In this document: positions 24,701 to 26,292 of the stretch, in pieces
How the letters are laid out: every line of letters begins with the position of its first letter
Position numbering within the stretch: the first letter of the stretch is position 1
Origin: Cephalothrix spiralis
Lineage: Eukaryota > Nemertea > Palaeonemertea > Archinemertea > Cephalotrichidae
Assembly: GCA_032353305.1 (NCBI GenBank)
Contig: JAUCNG010416687.1
Coordinates: forward strand, 1-26,292
Direction: 5' to 3'
Length of the DNA stretch: 26,292 nucleotides
Translations under genes and position numbers: made by a program
The notes under the pieces: model-generated
What the model saw: only the letters and a program-made list of their open reading frames with translations
Told to the model about the DNA's origin: nothing
The model's database searches: none

Positions 24701-25821
24701 AATCAAGCACGTTGATAATCAAGCACGTTGATAATCAATATCATTATATCTACAACATCTTCTTGTGCCCCTTGAAAACTTTGACGTCATTCAAGGAAAA
24801 ATACGTACAATGCGCCTCTTTCATGGAAAGATCTTTAAGATAATAATAGTAATTTTACACCCACTATCCCCACTGTTTAACTAAACTTACCTATTAGCAG
24901 AGATTTTATTTACCAAGCATCCCCATGCAACGACACGATTTGTAACTTTACTAATAACTGGAACATACACCGCTGACGTAACTTCACAGCCAAGAAGCTC
25001 TTCCATAAACCCTTTTTGGGTCTGTAAATAAAGTAAGCAAATAAATATATTGTTTCAAATATTTCGATTTTTTAAATTCAATATATGTTGCTGATATAAA
25101 ACACTATGGCATGATATATGGAAAAGCAACTGTAACCAATTGACCAATATAAATTCAAGGCCGTACTCATTGGCAAAAAACTACACTTTTGCCGCTTGGG
25201 CGCCATTTTGGTATGACGTCATTAAAATATTATCGTTGATTTAACTTTTTTTATAATCTTTCCAAATATAGTGTGTTACAGTAAAATGTATATCAGTCAG
25301 ATGACGTCATAAAACTCAATTGTGAAAATGTTACTAATTCCAAGAACTACACCTGATGGTATTCTTGTCAGATCTTGTCATTATTTCCCGAATAAAACAA
25401 ATTTAGTGCAGATCGGTGCAAGCGCCAAAGCGCCATTCTCCCGAAAAACCTCTGGTTTCATTTTCTCCAGCCTAATTCACATTGTAAAACAGTACTTGTG
25501 AATAATCTCAGTGCATTACAATAAAAAGTCGCAGTGATATGAAAAATTACTTATTATGCCACAATATGACGTCATCTTCTTATTAAACATTTTATTGTGA
25601 CAAACTGTATATGGGTTAATAGGTGTCTTATTTCTTCAGAACGATTAACCGATTTTTCAGTTCGTTTGTGTACGTAGGCCTACACAAAACCATTAAAATA
25701 CCACTCTGTCGCTATACCAGGAATGACAATTCGGGAATATCTCATTATTTTTACTTACTTGATGTAATTCATCAACATAAAATGGTTCCAACTGTTGTAT
25801 TAAATCCATCGACTCGTGATT
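635..25821 (-). CDS. PDE2A: PDE2A-like cGMP-stimulated 3',5'-cyclic nucleotide phosphodiesterase, partial gene (19 exons)
   Basis: Nineteen exons on the minus strand join in phase into 544 codons without a stop. In window numbering: residues 1-~100 are the end of GAF-A and the connecting helix ([17 protein letters not shown]), ~103-270 are GAF-B, ~270-340 the linker, ~340-544 the catalytic domain. GAF-B ends with an NKFDE-type motif (N239 K240, F246, D250 E251), the signature of cyclic-nucleotide-binding GAF domains. Catalytic residues seen: H376 (proton donor) and H380 in HNWTHAF, H417/D418 in CHDIDHRG, D529 in CDLSDQTK, the four metal ligands plus the general acid. Known for the family: hydrolyses cAMP and cGMP, with cGMP binding to GAF-B stimulating activity; usually a dimer. 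Both ends are cut by the window: no start codon, no stop, and the C-terminal purine-binding Gln block is missing. Introns contain many repeats but no exon is broken, so the gene looks intact. Assignment to PDE2 rather than PDE5/6/10/11 rests on near-continuous similarity in GAF-B and HD blocks recalled from family knowledge. Confidence 0.93.
1084..1275 (-). mobile_element. SINE copy A (tRNA-headed family, 5'-truncated)
   Basis: Reverse-complement copy of the SINE body shared with five other loci here. Landmarks: GACTGGCTCAAATAGA near the tail, TATAGAAAATA in the middle (complement) and CCGGAGGTTCCGGGCTTA (complement) where the head meets the body. Most of the tRNA-like head is missing and the B box is deleted, so this is an old truncated copy inside a PDE2A-like intron. 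Confidence 0.8.
1367..1466 (-). CDS. PDE2A: PDE2A-like exon r ([10 protein letters not shown])
   Basis: Acceptor TTTTTAAAG, donor G|GTATGT; 33 codons plus one base. Encodes [20 protein letters not shown] then [25 protein letters not shown] is diagnostic for the PDE catalytic core and the flanks are specifically PDE2-like. The T-to-A rich acceptor is weak but the phase is fixed by both neighbours. Confidence 0.95.
1467..2039. other. Intron, nothing recognised
   Basis: Intron between exons r and q. A 61-codon plus-strand frame here shows no family resemblance. No repeat shared with other parts of the window was seen. Confidence 0.6.
2040..2114 (-). CDS. PDE2A: PDE2A-like exon q (75 bp)
   Basis: Acceptor TATTTTACAG, donor TCG|GTGAGT; 25 codons in phase 0, [20 protein letters not shown] then SLSES. 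Matches the ERHHFAQxxxILNxxGCNIF block; this His-His pair lies near the metal site in class I PDEs. Confidence 0.95.
2521..2579. repeat. Small hairpin flanked by 8 bp direct repeats
   Basis: CACTCGTG at 2521-2528 recurs at 2572-2579. Between them, TTCTATATCGT (2532-2542) pairs with ACGATATAGAA (2560-2570). A short inverted repeat bounded by an 8 bp duplication looks like a footprint or minimal remnant of a DNA transposon with 8 bp target duplications; chance cannot be excluded at this size. The rest of this intron (2115-2630) holds nothing recognised. Confidence 0.45.
2631..2678 (-). CDS. PDE2A: PDE2A-like exon p (48 bp)
   Basis: Acceptor TTTTTAG, donor GAG|GTAAGA; exactly 16 codons in phase 0, [16 protein letters not shown]. 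This matches the [20 protein letters not shown] block of PDE2A with one substitution. Confidence 0.95.
2811..2850 (+). mobile_element. Solo end of a hAT-like element (CAGTGGCGTAACT)
   Basis: CAGTGGCGTAACTGATATGA resembles the CAGKGGCGTA-type termini common among hAT transposons, and the same AGTGGCGTAACG string forms the inverted ends of the 15014-15666 candidate. No partner end is visible nearby, so this is only a fragment. Confidence 0.35.
3329..3381 (-). repeat. Intronic hairpin, possible pre-miRNA-like structure
   Basis: Arms 3329-3349 (plus-strand CAGTTGGCAGTGCCTTAGAC) and 3361-3381 (GTCTTAAGCAGCGCCAACTG) are inverted, with an 11-base loop; CACC/GGTG adds an outer clamp. Transcribed from the minus strand, two mismatches become G-U wobbles, so the fold is better on the host-gene strand (about 18 of 20 positions paired). 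It begins 36 bases after the donor of exon o. Length and lower stem are short for a classical miRNA precursor. Confidence 0.5.
3418..3505 (-). CDS. PDE2A: PDE2A-like exon o (HD metal-binding motif)
   Basis: Acceptor TTCTTTTTTAG, donor TCT|GTAAGT; one base plus 29 codons. Encodes [20 protein letters not shown] then TNNSYQVES. HDxDHRGxxN is the class I PDE signature; its His and Asp bind the two metals. The donor is followed 36 bases later by a hairpin. Confidence 0.96.
3506..4367. other. Intron, nothing recognised
   Basis: Intron between exons o and n. No coding signal, inverted repeat or shared repeat identified. Confidence 0.55.
4368..4493 (-). CDS. PDE2A: PDE2A-like exon n (catalytic His exon)
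   Basis: Acceptor TCTTTTTAAG, donor AG|GTAAAC; 126 bp. Encodes [20 protein letters not shown] then [28 protein letters not shown] supplies the catalytic general acid His and the first metal-binding His. Thr replaces the Met usual in vertebrate PDE2A at HNWxHAF, a position variable among PDE families. Confidence 0.95.
4716..4723. promoter_or_regulatory. CRE-like octamer TGACGTCA
   Basis: Full palindromic cAMP-response element consensus (CREB/ATF site). It is one of nine in the window and lies outside any recognised inverted-repeat element. Function is not shown by sequence alone. Confidence 0.45.
4805..4987 (+). mobile_element. Dispersed repeat copy, related to 8080-8290
   Basis: Shares with the reverse complement of 8080-8290 the ordered blocks CAAATTTGGC, CCTGAGGCCCCAAAG, ATATAAACTTGAACC, GAGATTTTTGC/GAGATTTTCGC, GGGGTCTGAAGGTT and CCATAAACCTG. 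It carries a run of at least 12 G in the middle. It is a diverged copy of the same non-autonomous element and lacks a visible second terminal repeat. Confidence 0.75.
5720..5810 (+). repeat. Degenerate T-rich tandem (TTTTTTTCGGATCA)
   Basis: Three to four imperfect units of a T tract followed by (C/G)GGATCA, spaced about 28-35 bases. Simple-sequence expansion. The remainder of the 4494-6042 intron, apart from the repeat at 4805 and the CRE at 4716, holds nothing I recognise. Confidence 0.5.
6043..6113 (-). CDS. PDE2A: PDE2A-like exon m (start of catalytic domain)
   Basis: Acceptor TTTCATTTCAG, donor AG|GTAGAT; 71 bp. Encodes [20 protein letters not shown] then VLA, matching the SMLxDMxFINxYKIDxxTLAR helix region at the entry to the catalytic domain. 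Arg is completed across the junction (AG|G). Confidence 0.9.
6469..6540 (-). repeat. 4 x 18 bp perfect tandem repeat beside a 5' splice site
   Basis: Four identical units AAACATGTGAGGCACATG on the plus strand. On the gene strand the array starts 22 bases after the donor of exon l and is open in frame with that exon, encoding CASHVS four times. If the intron were retained, the frame would run 75 codons past the donor before a stop at its left edge (about 6335). Confidence 0.95.
6563..6694 (-). CDS. PDE2A: PDE2A-like exon l (linker to catalytic domain)
   Basis: Acceptor CTTTTCAG, donor TCG|GTAAGC; 44 codons in phase 0. Encodes [20 protein letters not shown], then a variable stretch ending [15 protein letters not shown], corresponding to the segment that ends in F..TPRSLPEDDT in PDE2A. 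The reading frame stays open for 75 codons into the following intron, across an 18 bp tandem repeat. Confidence 0.92.
6695..7759. other. Intron, low-complexity content only
   Basis: Intron between exons l and k. Contains a run of about 11 C near 7347 and GC-richer stretches (near 7410 and 7580) that resemble fragments of dispersed repeats, but no borders or inverted ends could be defined. Confidence 0.5.
7760..7837 (-). CDS. PDE2A: PDE2A-like exon k (GAF-B to catalytic linker helix)
   Basis: Acceptor ATACTTTTAG, donor AAG|GTAAAT; 26 codons in phase 0. Encodes [20 protein letters not shown] plus MSYHMK, aligned with the SLLYxKVxEAQxRSxLANEMMMYHMK linker helix of PDE2A. Confidence 0.93.
8080..8369. 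mobile_element. MITE-like element with 35 bp terminal inverted repeats
   Basis: TATGGAACTTTTGGCGTACA starts the left end (8080-8114) and the right end (8335-8369) is its reverse complement with only two differences in 35. The 290 bp element lies in the 7838-8434 intron. Its interior contains a perfect 45 bp sequence twice, at 8192-8236 and 8247-8291. A 155-codon plus-strand frame overlapping it is a chance frame through repeat DNA. Confidence 0.85.
8192..8291 (+). repeat. 55 bp period tandem duplication inside the MITE
   Basis: CAGGAGCCAAATTTGCAGTT begins both copies; the 45 bp cores (8192-8236 and 8247-8291) are identical. The related copy at 4805 has only one unit, so the duplication is specific to this copy and recent. 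Confidence 0.95.
8435..8550 (-). CDS. PDE2A: PDE2A-like exon j (GAF-B NKFDE motif)
   Basis: Acceptor TTTTTTTAAG, donor CAT|GTAGGT; two bases plus 38 codons. Contains [20 protein letters not shown] followed by [12 protein letters not shown]. The N-K...F...D-E arrangement is the NKFDE motif needed for cyclic nucleotide binding in PDE GAF domains. Two neighbouring residues differ from the usual form (QLCNKKKG rather than QLVNKxxG). Confidence 0.95.
8729..8908. mobile_element. 180 bp MITE, inverted ends ACCGTCCATAAAAGACGTCC
   Basis: Left end 8729-8760 and right end 8878-8908 are inverted copies (CGTTTA-GGG-CCGT-CATAAAAGACGTCCGC core) with three differences and one indel. The interior is C- and G-run rich (ACCCCCCTCCCCCTC and a similar right half) with a TACAGGGTGTCCGCAAC string. 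GGRCCGTMCATAAA termini are widespread among animal MITEs. Target duplication is unclear because the palindrome extends into the flanks. Confidence 0.85.
8909..10285. other. Intron remainder with purine-rich degenerate repeats
   Basis: Between the MITE at 8729 and exon i. At about 9640-9800 there are degenerate units of GAAAAA followed by (A/G)(C/T)GCGAAAA or ATGCAAAAA, a low-complexity stretch, and two direct TTTTCCATGACCC strings about 250 bases apart (9618 and 9858). No coding similarity. Confidence 0.5.
10286..10320 (-). CDS. PDE2A: PDE2A-like exon i (35 bp microexon, GAF-B)
   Basis: Acceptor AAATTTTCAG, donor G|GTAAGT. Encodes [11 protein letters not shown] between split Arg and Gly codons, giving [13 protein letters not shown] exactly as in the PDE2A GAF-B core. 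It is the smallest exon of the window. Confidence 0.95.
10740..10810 (+). repeat. Degenerate CAGGACTTTT repeats
   Basis: TTCAGGACTTTT, TCCAGGACTTTTCCAGGA and TTCCAGG recur within 60 bases. Minor degenerate tandem in the 10321-11162 intron, which otherwise shows nothing recognisable. Confidence 0.5.
11163..11244 (-). CDS. PDE2A: PDE2A-like exon h (GAF-B)
   Basis: Acceptor TTTTTTTAG, donor AG|GTTAGT; 82 bp. Encodes [20 protein letters not shown] and then STGFRT, one of the best conserved GAF blocks (NIxDAYxHPLFYxGxDxSTGFRTR). Codons split at both ends (G|GA and AG|A) restore Gly and Arg. Confidence 0.95.
11850..11857. promoter_or_regulatory. CRE-like octamer in left MITE end
   Basis: TGACGTCA inside the left inverted repeat of MITE family 1, copy 1; its partner in the right end is at 12309-12316. 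Confidence 0.45.
12309..12316. promoter_or_regulatory. CRE-like octamer in right MITE end
   Basis: TGACGTCA inside the right inverted repeat of MITE family 1, copy 1. Lies 283 bases on the upstream-intron side of exon g's donor border (12598), in the intron between exons g and h. Confidence 0.45.
12599..12656 (-). CDS. PDE2A: PDE2A-like exon g ([14 protein letters not shown])
   Basis: Acceptor CTTTTTAG, donor G|GTAATA; 58 bp. Reads [19 protein letters not shown], with the GIAGHVATTG GAF motif. Two AG acceptors are possible (before CAA or seven bases later); only the first keeps phase 0 with exon f and it also has the better pyrimidine tract. Confidence 0.93.
13761..14176 (+). repeat. Cluster of GCGAGCCA motifs
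   Basis: GCGCGAGCCA (13761), GCGCGAGCTA (13859), GGTGCGAGCAA (13940), GGTGCGAGCCA (14149 and 14166) occur irregularly spaced in about 415 bases; a related GCGAGCGTAGCGAGGCG string is at 15328. Looks like remains of a dispersed repeat. The surrounding 12657-13740 stretch holds nothing recognised. Confidence 0.5.
14503..14625. repeat. Foldback with ~50 bp arms
   Basis: Plus-strand GATCATTCCG...CTTTATTGCATT on the left is mirrored by AATGCAATAAAG...GGAAATGATC on the right; arms about 14503-14551 and 14571-14625, imperfect, loop about 20 bases. Probably a small MITE. Just left of it (14276-14288) is a TACATGTACATGTACATG palindromic run. Confidence 0.75.
15014..15666. mobile_element. Candidate non-autonomous hAT-like element
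   Basis: AGTGGCGTAACGG at 15014-15026 is inverted perfectly at 15654-15666, and both sides have CTTAGGAA-type subterminal strings (CCCTTAGGAAAATCG left, CTCTTAGGAATCGC right). The 653 bp span has GC-rich modules and GCGAGCGTAGCGAGGCG but no transposase. Eight-base flanks match only 5 of 8, so boundaries are tentative. Confidence 0.5.
16153..16436. mobile_element. Modular MITE-like element with ACCGCCGRCGGAATTTCC units
   Basis: Ends TTACGGACA (16153-16161) and TGTCCGTAA (16428-16436) are perfect 9 bp inverted repeats. Inside are five copies of T(n)ACCRCCGRCGG at 16161, 16208, 16271, 16325 and 16398, each preceded by an AATAAT(A/T)n tract and mostly followed by GGAATTTCCAG. The composition contrasts sharply with the AT-rich neighbourhood. 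The minus-strand 94-codon frame over it is a by-product. Confidence 0.75.
16967..17111. mobile_element. 145 bp MITE with 29 bp inverted ends and TATC duplication
   Basis: CGTCTGAGGTTAGTTCGATA at the left (16967-16995) is inverted at 17083-17111 (ends CTAACATCAGATG) with about four differences. TATC lies immediately outside both ends (16963-16966 and 17112-17115), a plausible 4 bp target duplication. It lies 86 bases from the donor of exon f. Confidence 0.8.
17198..17297 (-). CDS. PDE2A: PDE2A-like exon f (GAF-B beta strands)
   Basis: Acceptor ATATTTTAG, donor AAG|GTACTT; one base plus 33 codons. Contains [20 protein letters not shown], nearly the [18 protein letters not shown] of PDE2A. The following acidic stretch ([12 protein letters not shown]) is a surface loop that is variable in the family. 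Confidence 0.94.
17298..18053. other. Intron part, nothing recognised
   Basis: Between exon f and SINE copy B. An 83-codon minus-strand frame at 17319-17570 shows no family motif. No repeat seen. Confidence 0.5.
18054..18319 (+). mobile_element. SINE copy B (3' complete, 5' truncated)
   Basis: Begins at TTTGAATCCGGAGGTCC, keeps the B box GGTTCGAGACC (18073-18083), body with GCCTCCTGGGTAACTC and CTAATCGGTATATAGAAAAT, and ends in GACGCCCTC followed by AAGTAAGTAAGT, a short tandem tail typical of SINE 3' ends. The A-box half of the head is absent. Confidence 0.88.
18923..19099 (+). mobile_element. SINE copy C (complete head, 3' truncated)
   Basis: A box region GGTGGTAGAAAGTCAG and B box GGTTCGAGACC (18970-18980) intact; body runs through GTGAGACGCTGTCCCTCCC and stops near TTTTCGGG. 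Same head type as copy D. Confidence 0.85.
19671..19734 (-). CDS. PDE2A: PDE2A-like exon e (GAF-B helix)
   Basis: Acceptor ATTTTTCAG, donor AG|GTATGT; 64 bp. Reads [20 protein letters not shown], corresponding to [20 protein letters not shown] of PDE2A GAF-B. The Arg codon AG|G is completed by exon f. Confidence 0.94.
19790..20050. repeat. Degenerate TTCGACGAAATG / TTCGTCAAATGGACA array
   Basis: At least ten imperfect units of TTCG(A/T)C(A/G)AAATG, often with GGACA, in both orientations (CATTTCGTCGAA and TTCGACGAAATG), interrupted by an AT-rich gap around 19940-19985. The unit is itself near palindromic, so the array can fold on itself. Confidence 0.8.
20550..20681. repeat. Foldback element, ~32 bp arms
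   Basis: TTGAATATAATCCACAACTT on the left (20550-20581) is inverted at 20648-20681 (TTGTGGATTGTATTCAA end) with a few differences and spacer of about 65 bases. It directly abuts the palindrome at 20683-20717. Confidence 0.75.
20683..20717. repeat. Near-perfect 35 bp palindrome next to a donor site
   Basis: CAAGTGCCTATAGTAAG (20683-20699) and CTTACTATAGACACTTG (20701-20717) pair with one mismatch around a single base. It starts 43 bases downstream of the donor of exon d on the gene strand. Confidence 0.93.
20763..20802 (-). CDS. PDE2A: PDE2A-like exon d (40 bp, start of GAF-B)
   Basis: Very short exon: acceptor TTTTTAAG, 13 codons plus one base ([13 protein letters not shown]), donor G|GTAAGA. 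Matches the ALLQVAKNLF helix that opens PDE2A GAF-B. The split codon G|AC restores Asp with exon e. Too short to be found as an open reading frame; recognised from the motif and phase. Confidence 0.92.
20803..21660. other. Intron part with GC-rich repeat debris
   Basis: Contains an 11-C run near 21346, a G run near 21413, and two adjacent hairpin strings, CCGCCTCAGGCGG (21460-21472) and CCGGGGGCAAGCCCCCGG (21473-21490), typical of a dispersed repeat. Borders not defined. No coding signal. Confidence 0.5.
21683..21754 (-). pseudogene. tRNA-like sequence (probable tRNA pseudogene or SINE head)
   Basis: On the minus strand: GGCCTCGTAGGTAGAGCG, an anticodon-like stem TTAGA/TCTGA around loop TTAAATA (would read AAA), then a B box GTGTTCGAATCACG that closes a T-arm hairpin. 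The D-arm region is disrupted by a repeated GTAGAGCG, and there is no clear acceptor stem. A functional tRNA is unlikely. Confidence 0.6.
22082..22193 (-). CDS. PDE2A: PDE2A-like exon c (GAF-A end and connecting helix)
   Basis: Acceptor TACTCTTTTCCAG, donor GAG|GTTAGT; one base plus 37 codons. Reads [20 protein letters not shown] and then [13 protein letters not shown]. The [19 protein letters not shown] stretch is highly characteristic of PDE2A and forms the long helix between the GAF domains. The open frame continues upstream of the acceptor into the intron by chance; the exon start is set by the pyrimidine tract and by phase with exon b. Confidence 0.94.
22251..22521 (-). mobile_element. 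SINE copy E (tandem partner, 3' complete)
   Basis: Reverse-complement SINE with the tail side at 22251 (AGCGTCAAATGACTGGCTCA), body with CCCGAAGGGAGGGACAGCGT, and head ending at GATTCGTATACC near 22521. The first part of the tRNA-like head (A box) is lost where it meets copy F. Confidence 0.88.
22522..22740 (-). mobile_element. SINE copy F (complete head, 3' truncated)
   Basis: Reverse-complement SINE; head at 22690-22740 reads GGTGGCGAAGTGGTAGAGCG on the gene strand (good A box) with a degenerate B box (GAGATCGAAACCC). Body nearly identical to copy E. It is cut at TATAGAAAATAGATT, exactly where copy E begins, so the two form a head-to-tail dimer. Confidence 0.88.
22995..23250. repeat. Degenerate GACCGAA array, inverted halves
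   Basis: Left half has repeated (A/G)ACCGAA words (AAGACCGAAG, ATGACCGAAAT, AAGACCGAATCC, ACACCGAAAGGACA). The right half carries the complement (GATTCGGTCTC, TATTTCGATC). Reads as a weak foldback of a short tandem repeat, similar in style to the TTCGACGAAATG array at 19790. Confidence 0.65.
23312..23640 (+). repeat. Tandem duplication, ~176 bp period, two diverged copies
   Basis: GACCCAATGTCCACTATACT (23312) and GACCCAGTGTCTACTTTACT (23488) begin two copies that keep ATTGAAG, AAAACGA, TTGCAA.CTTGAT, CCGCTACT, GTAC.AAATC and GTCACATGAC in order. A third copy seems to start near 23660 (CTTTAATGTCCAGTATAGT) but stops quickly. Confidence 0.85.
23877..23884. promoter_or_regulatory. CRE-like octamer TGACGTCA
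   Basis: Within the longer palindrome AGTGACGTCACT. Lies in the intron between exons b and c, outside recognised repeats. Confidence 0.45.
24022..24330 (+). mobile_element. SINE copy D (most complete copy)
   Basis: tRNA-like head with A-box region GGCAAGGTGGTAGAGAGTCA and B box GGTTCGAGACC (24066-24076), then the family body (CTATCGGGAGGAACCTTGGG, TGCCTCCTGGGTGGATCC, GAGTGAGACGCTGTCCCTC, GCTAATCGGTATATAGAAAA) and tail (GCGGACCGTCTGTGTC, GACGCCCTCCCATAAGT). About 309 bp; best reference copy here. Confidence 0.92.
24582..24589. promoter_or_regulatory. CRE-like octamer TGACGTCA
   Basis: ATGACGTCAT in the intron between exons b and c, about 300 bases on the downstream side of exon b. Confidence 0.45.
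24690..24737 (+). repeat. 3 x 16 bp perfect tandem repeat
   Basis: Three identical units AGCACGTTGATAATCA, back to back, about 150 bases from the donor of exon b and between two CRE octamers. Confidence 0.95.
24782..24789. promoter_or_regulatory. CRE-like octamer TGACGTCA
   Basis: TTTGACGTCATT, 101 bases past the donor of exon b on the gene strand. Confidence 0.45.
24891..25021 (-). CDS. PDE2A: PDE2A-like exon b (GAF-A core strands)
   Basis: Acceptor TTTACAG, donor AG|GTAAGT; 43 codons plus two bases. Contains [15 protein letters not shown] and [11 protein letters not shown], matching the GAF-A block around the LGCEL and CVPVIS motifs and the NK of the NKxnFx3DE-like motif of PDE2A. Ends in phase 2; the Ser codon is completed by the first base of the next exon. 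Confidence 0.9.
25214..25221. promoter_or_regulatory. CRE-like octamer TGACGTCA
   Basis: TATGACGTCATT, just outside the left end of MITE family 1 copy 2, after GGGCGCCATTTTGG. The 4716 site has a loosely similar upstream context (GGCGCGGATTTTAG). Confidence 0.45.
25302..25309. promoter_or_regulatory. CRE-like octamer in MITE copy 2, left end
   Basis: TGACGTCA retained in the left inverted repeat although surrounding positions have diverged from copy 1. Confidence 0.45.
25567..25574. promoter_or_regulatory. CRE-like octamer in MITE copy 2, right end
   Basis: TGACGTCA retained in the right inverted repeat; CACAATATGACGTCATCT is identical to copy 1 over this stretch. Confidence 0.45.
25759..25821 (-). 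CDS. PDE2A: PDE2A-like exon a (GAF-A, 21 codons)
   Basis: Most 5' exon found. Minus strand reads acceptor TTTACAG, 63 bp in phase 0 ([20 protein letters not shown] and a final Q), donor GTAAGT. It joins in phase to the next exon just before its LLGCE block, where PDE2A GAF-A has a short variable acidic stretch. Similarity is weak, so the call rests on the good splice sites, phase and position. The plus-strand open frame over this region is a shadow. Confidence 0.62.
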
Positions 25822-26292
25822 CTGTAAATGTCAACAAGTATTTTAGAGCCATGAGCTTAATAAGAAAAAGAGAAGGAGTGCCGTATGCAGGAGCCCTTAC
25901 TTAATTGAGGCCCCTTGGTGTTTCTATATATATATATACTGACTTAAAGTAAAAGCAAATATGTATTGTACACGATTGTATTCTGTGTCTTATCTATAAA
26001 TCGGGTGGGCCCTTAAATCTTTCCCGCTGTTTAGAAGGTTGTATTTTCAAAAATATGTGAGATAATAATTTAAAATTTTGCATGTAGTAGGAGAATGGTA
26101 TTCTTAATTGACAGGCATAAGTTTTTTTTTTATATCATTTTTACTTTTCAAATTATGTTAATTTGCGCAACTCGGGTCAAAAAACGGAATATCATAGAAT
26201 GACGTTAAGAATTTGAGTGTGAATATTTGCTTATTATTTAAAAACCCGTAGTTTAAAAAATAGAAAAGCTGTTGACTTAAAATTTTAGTATA
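25822..26292. other. Intron/flank, nothing recognised
   Basis: Upstream of the most 5' exon found. A TATATATATATATA run lies at 25926-25939. I searched the minus strand for earlier GAF-A blocks and found none, so the next exon is probably beyond the window. Confidence 0.55.

Larger units (their letters stand above)
25269..25610. mobile_element. MITE family 1, copy 2 (diverged, ~340 bp)
   Basis: Left end GTGTGTTACAGTAAAATGTA..CAGTCAGATGACGTCA lines up base for base with the left end of copy 1 at 11825; the right end CACAATATGACGTCATC..TTATTGTGACA lines up with that of copy 1. Interior blocks shared: GAATAAAACA.ATTT.GT.CAG, CATTCTCCCGAAAAA, TTTCAGTGCAT/CTCAGTGCAT. About 180 bases of interior are shorter than in copy 1. 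Confidence 0.85.

Noticed and set aside
25623-25904. 93-codon plus-strand open frame
   Set aside because: No motif recognised; it begins at the end of MITE copy 2 and overlaps a minus-strand exon with good splice sites that continues the PDE2A frame.

Overview
The window is intron-rich, AT-rich (roughly 35% G+C by eye) animal nuclear DNA. It holds the middle and most of the 3' part of one protein-coding gene, read entirely on the minus strand: a PDE2A-type dual-substrate (cAMP/cGMP) phosphodiesterase. I could assemble 19 consecutive coding exons from 25821 down to 635. They total 1632 bp (544 codons), have GT..AG borders throughout, and every junction is in phase. They give an unbroken match to the PDE2A layout: end of GAF-A, complete GAF-B, the linker helix, then the catalytic HD-type domain up to the metal-binding Asp of the CDLSDQTK block. 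The N-terminus with the start of GAF-A lies to the right of the window. The last catalytic segment with the invariant purine-clamp Gln lies to the left. No prokaryotic features were seen, and no second gene could be supported on either strand.

Exons are small (35-132 bp) and introns run from about 450 bp to 4.5 kb. The introns are a collection of non-autonomous mobile DNA: six copies of a tRNA-headed SINE family, several short elements with terminal inverted repeats (MITEs), foldback sequences, a tRNA-like sequence, and short tandem repeats. Frequent ACATGT/TACATGTA palindromes, long homopolymer runs and this repeat mix would fit a marine invertebrate, perhaps a lophotrochozoan such as a mollusc. 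That placement is an inference and not firmly supported.

Layout from left to right, which is 3' to 5' for the gene: 635-4493, exons for the metal-binding core of the catalytic domain; 6043-7837, exons joining GAF-B to the catalytic domain; 8435-17297, GAF-B exons spaced by repeat-laden introns (the 12657-17197 intron carries at least four inverted-repeat structures); 19671-20802, start of GAF-B; 22082-25821, end of GAF-A and the GAF-A/GAF-B connecting helix.

The most unusual signals are intronic. The palindromic CRE octamer TGACGTCA occurs nine times, far above chance, and four of these sit inside the inverted repeats of two copies of one MITE family. A hairpin lies just downstream of a 5' splice site and its wobble pairs favour the host-gene strand. 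A 4 x 18 bp repeat abuts another 5' splice site and is open in frame with the exon. A SINE family carries the same body behind two different tRNA-like heads.
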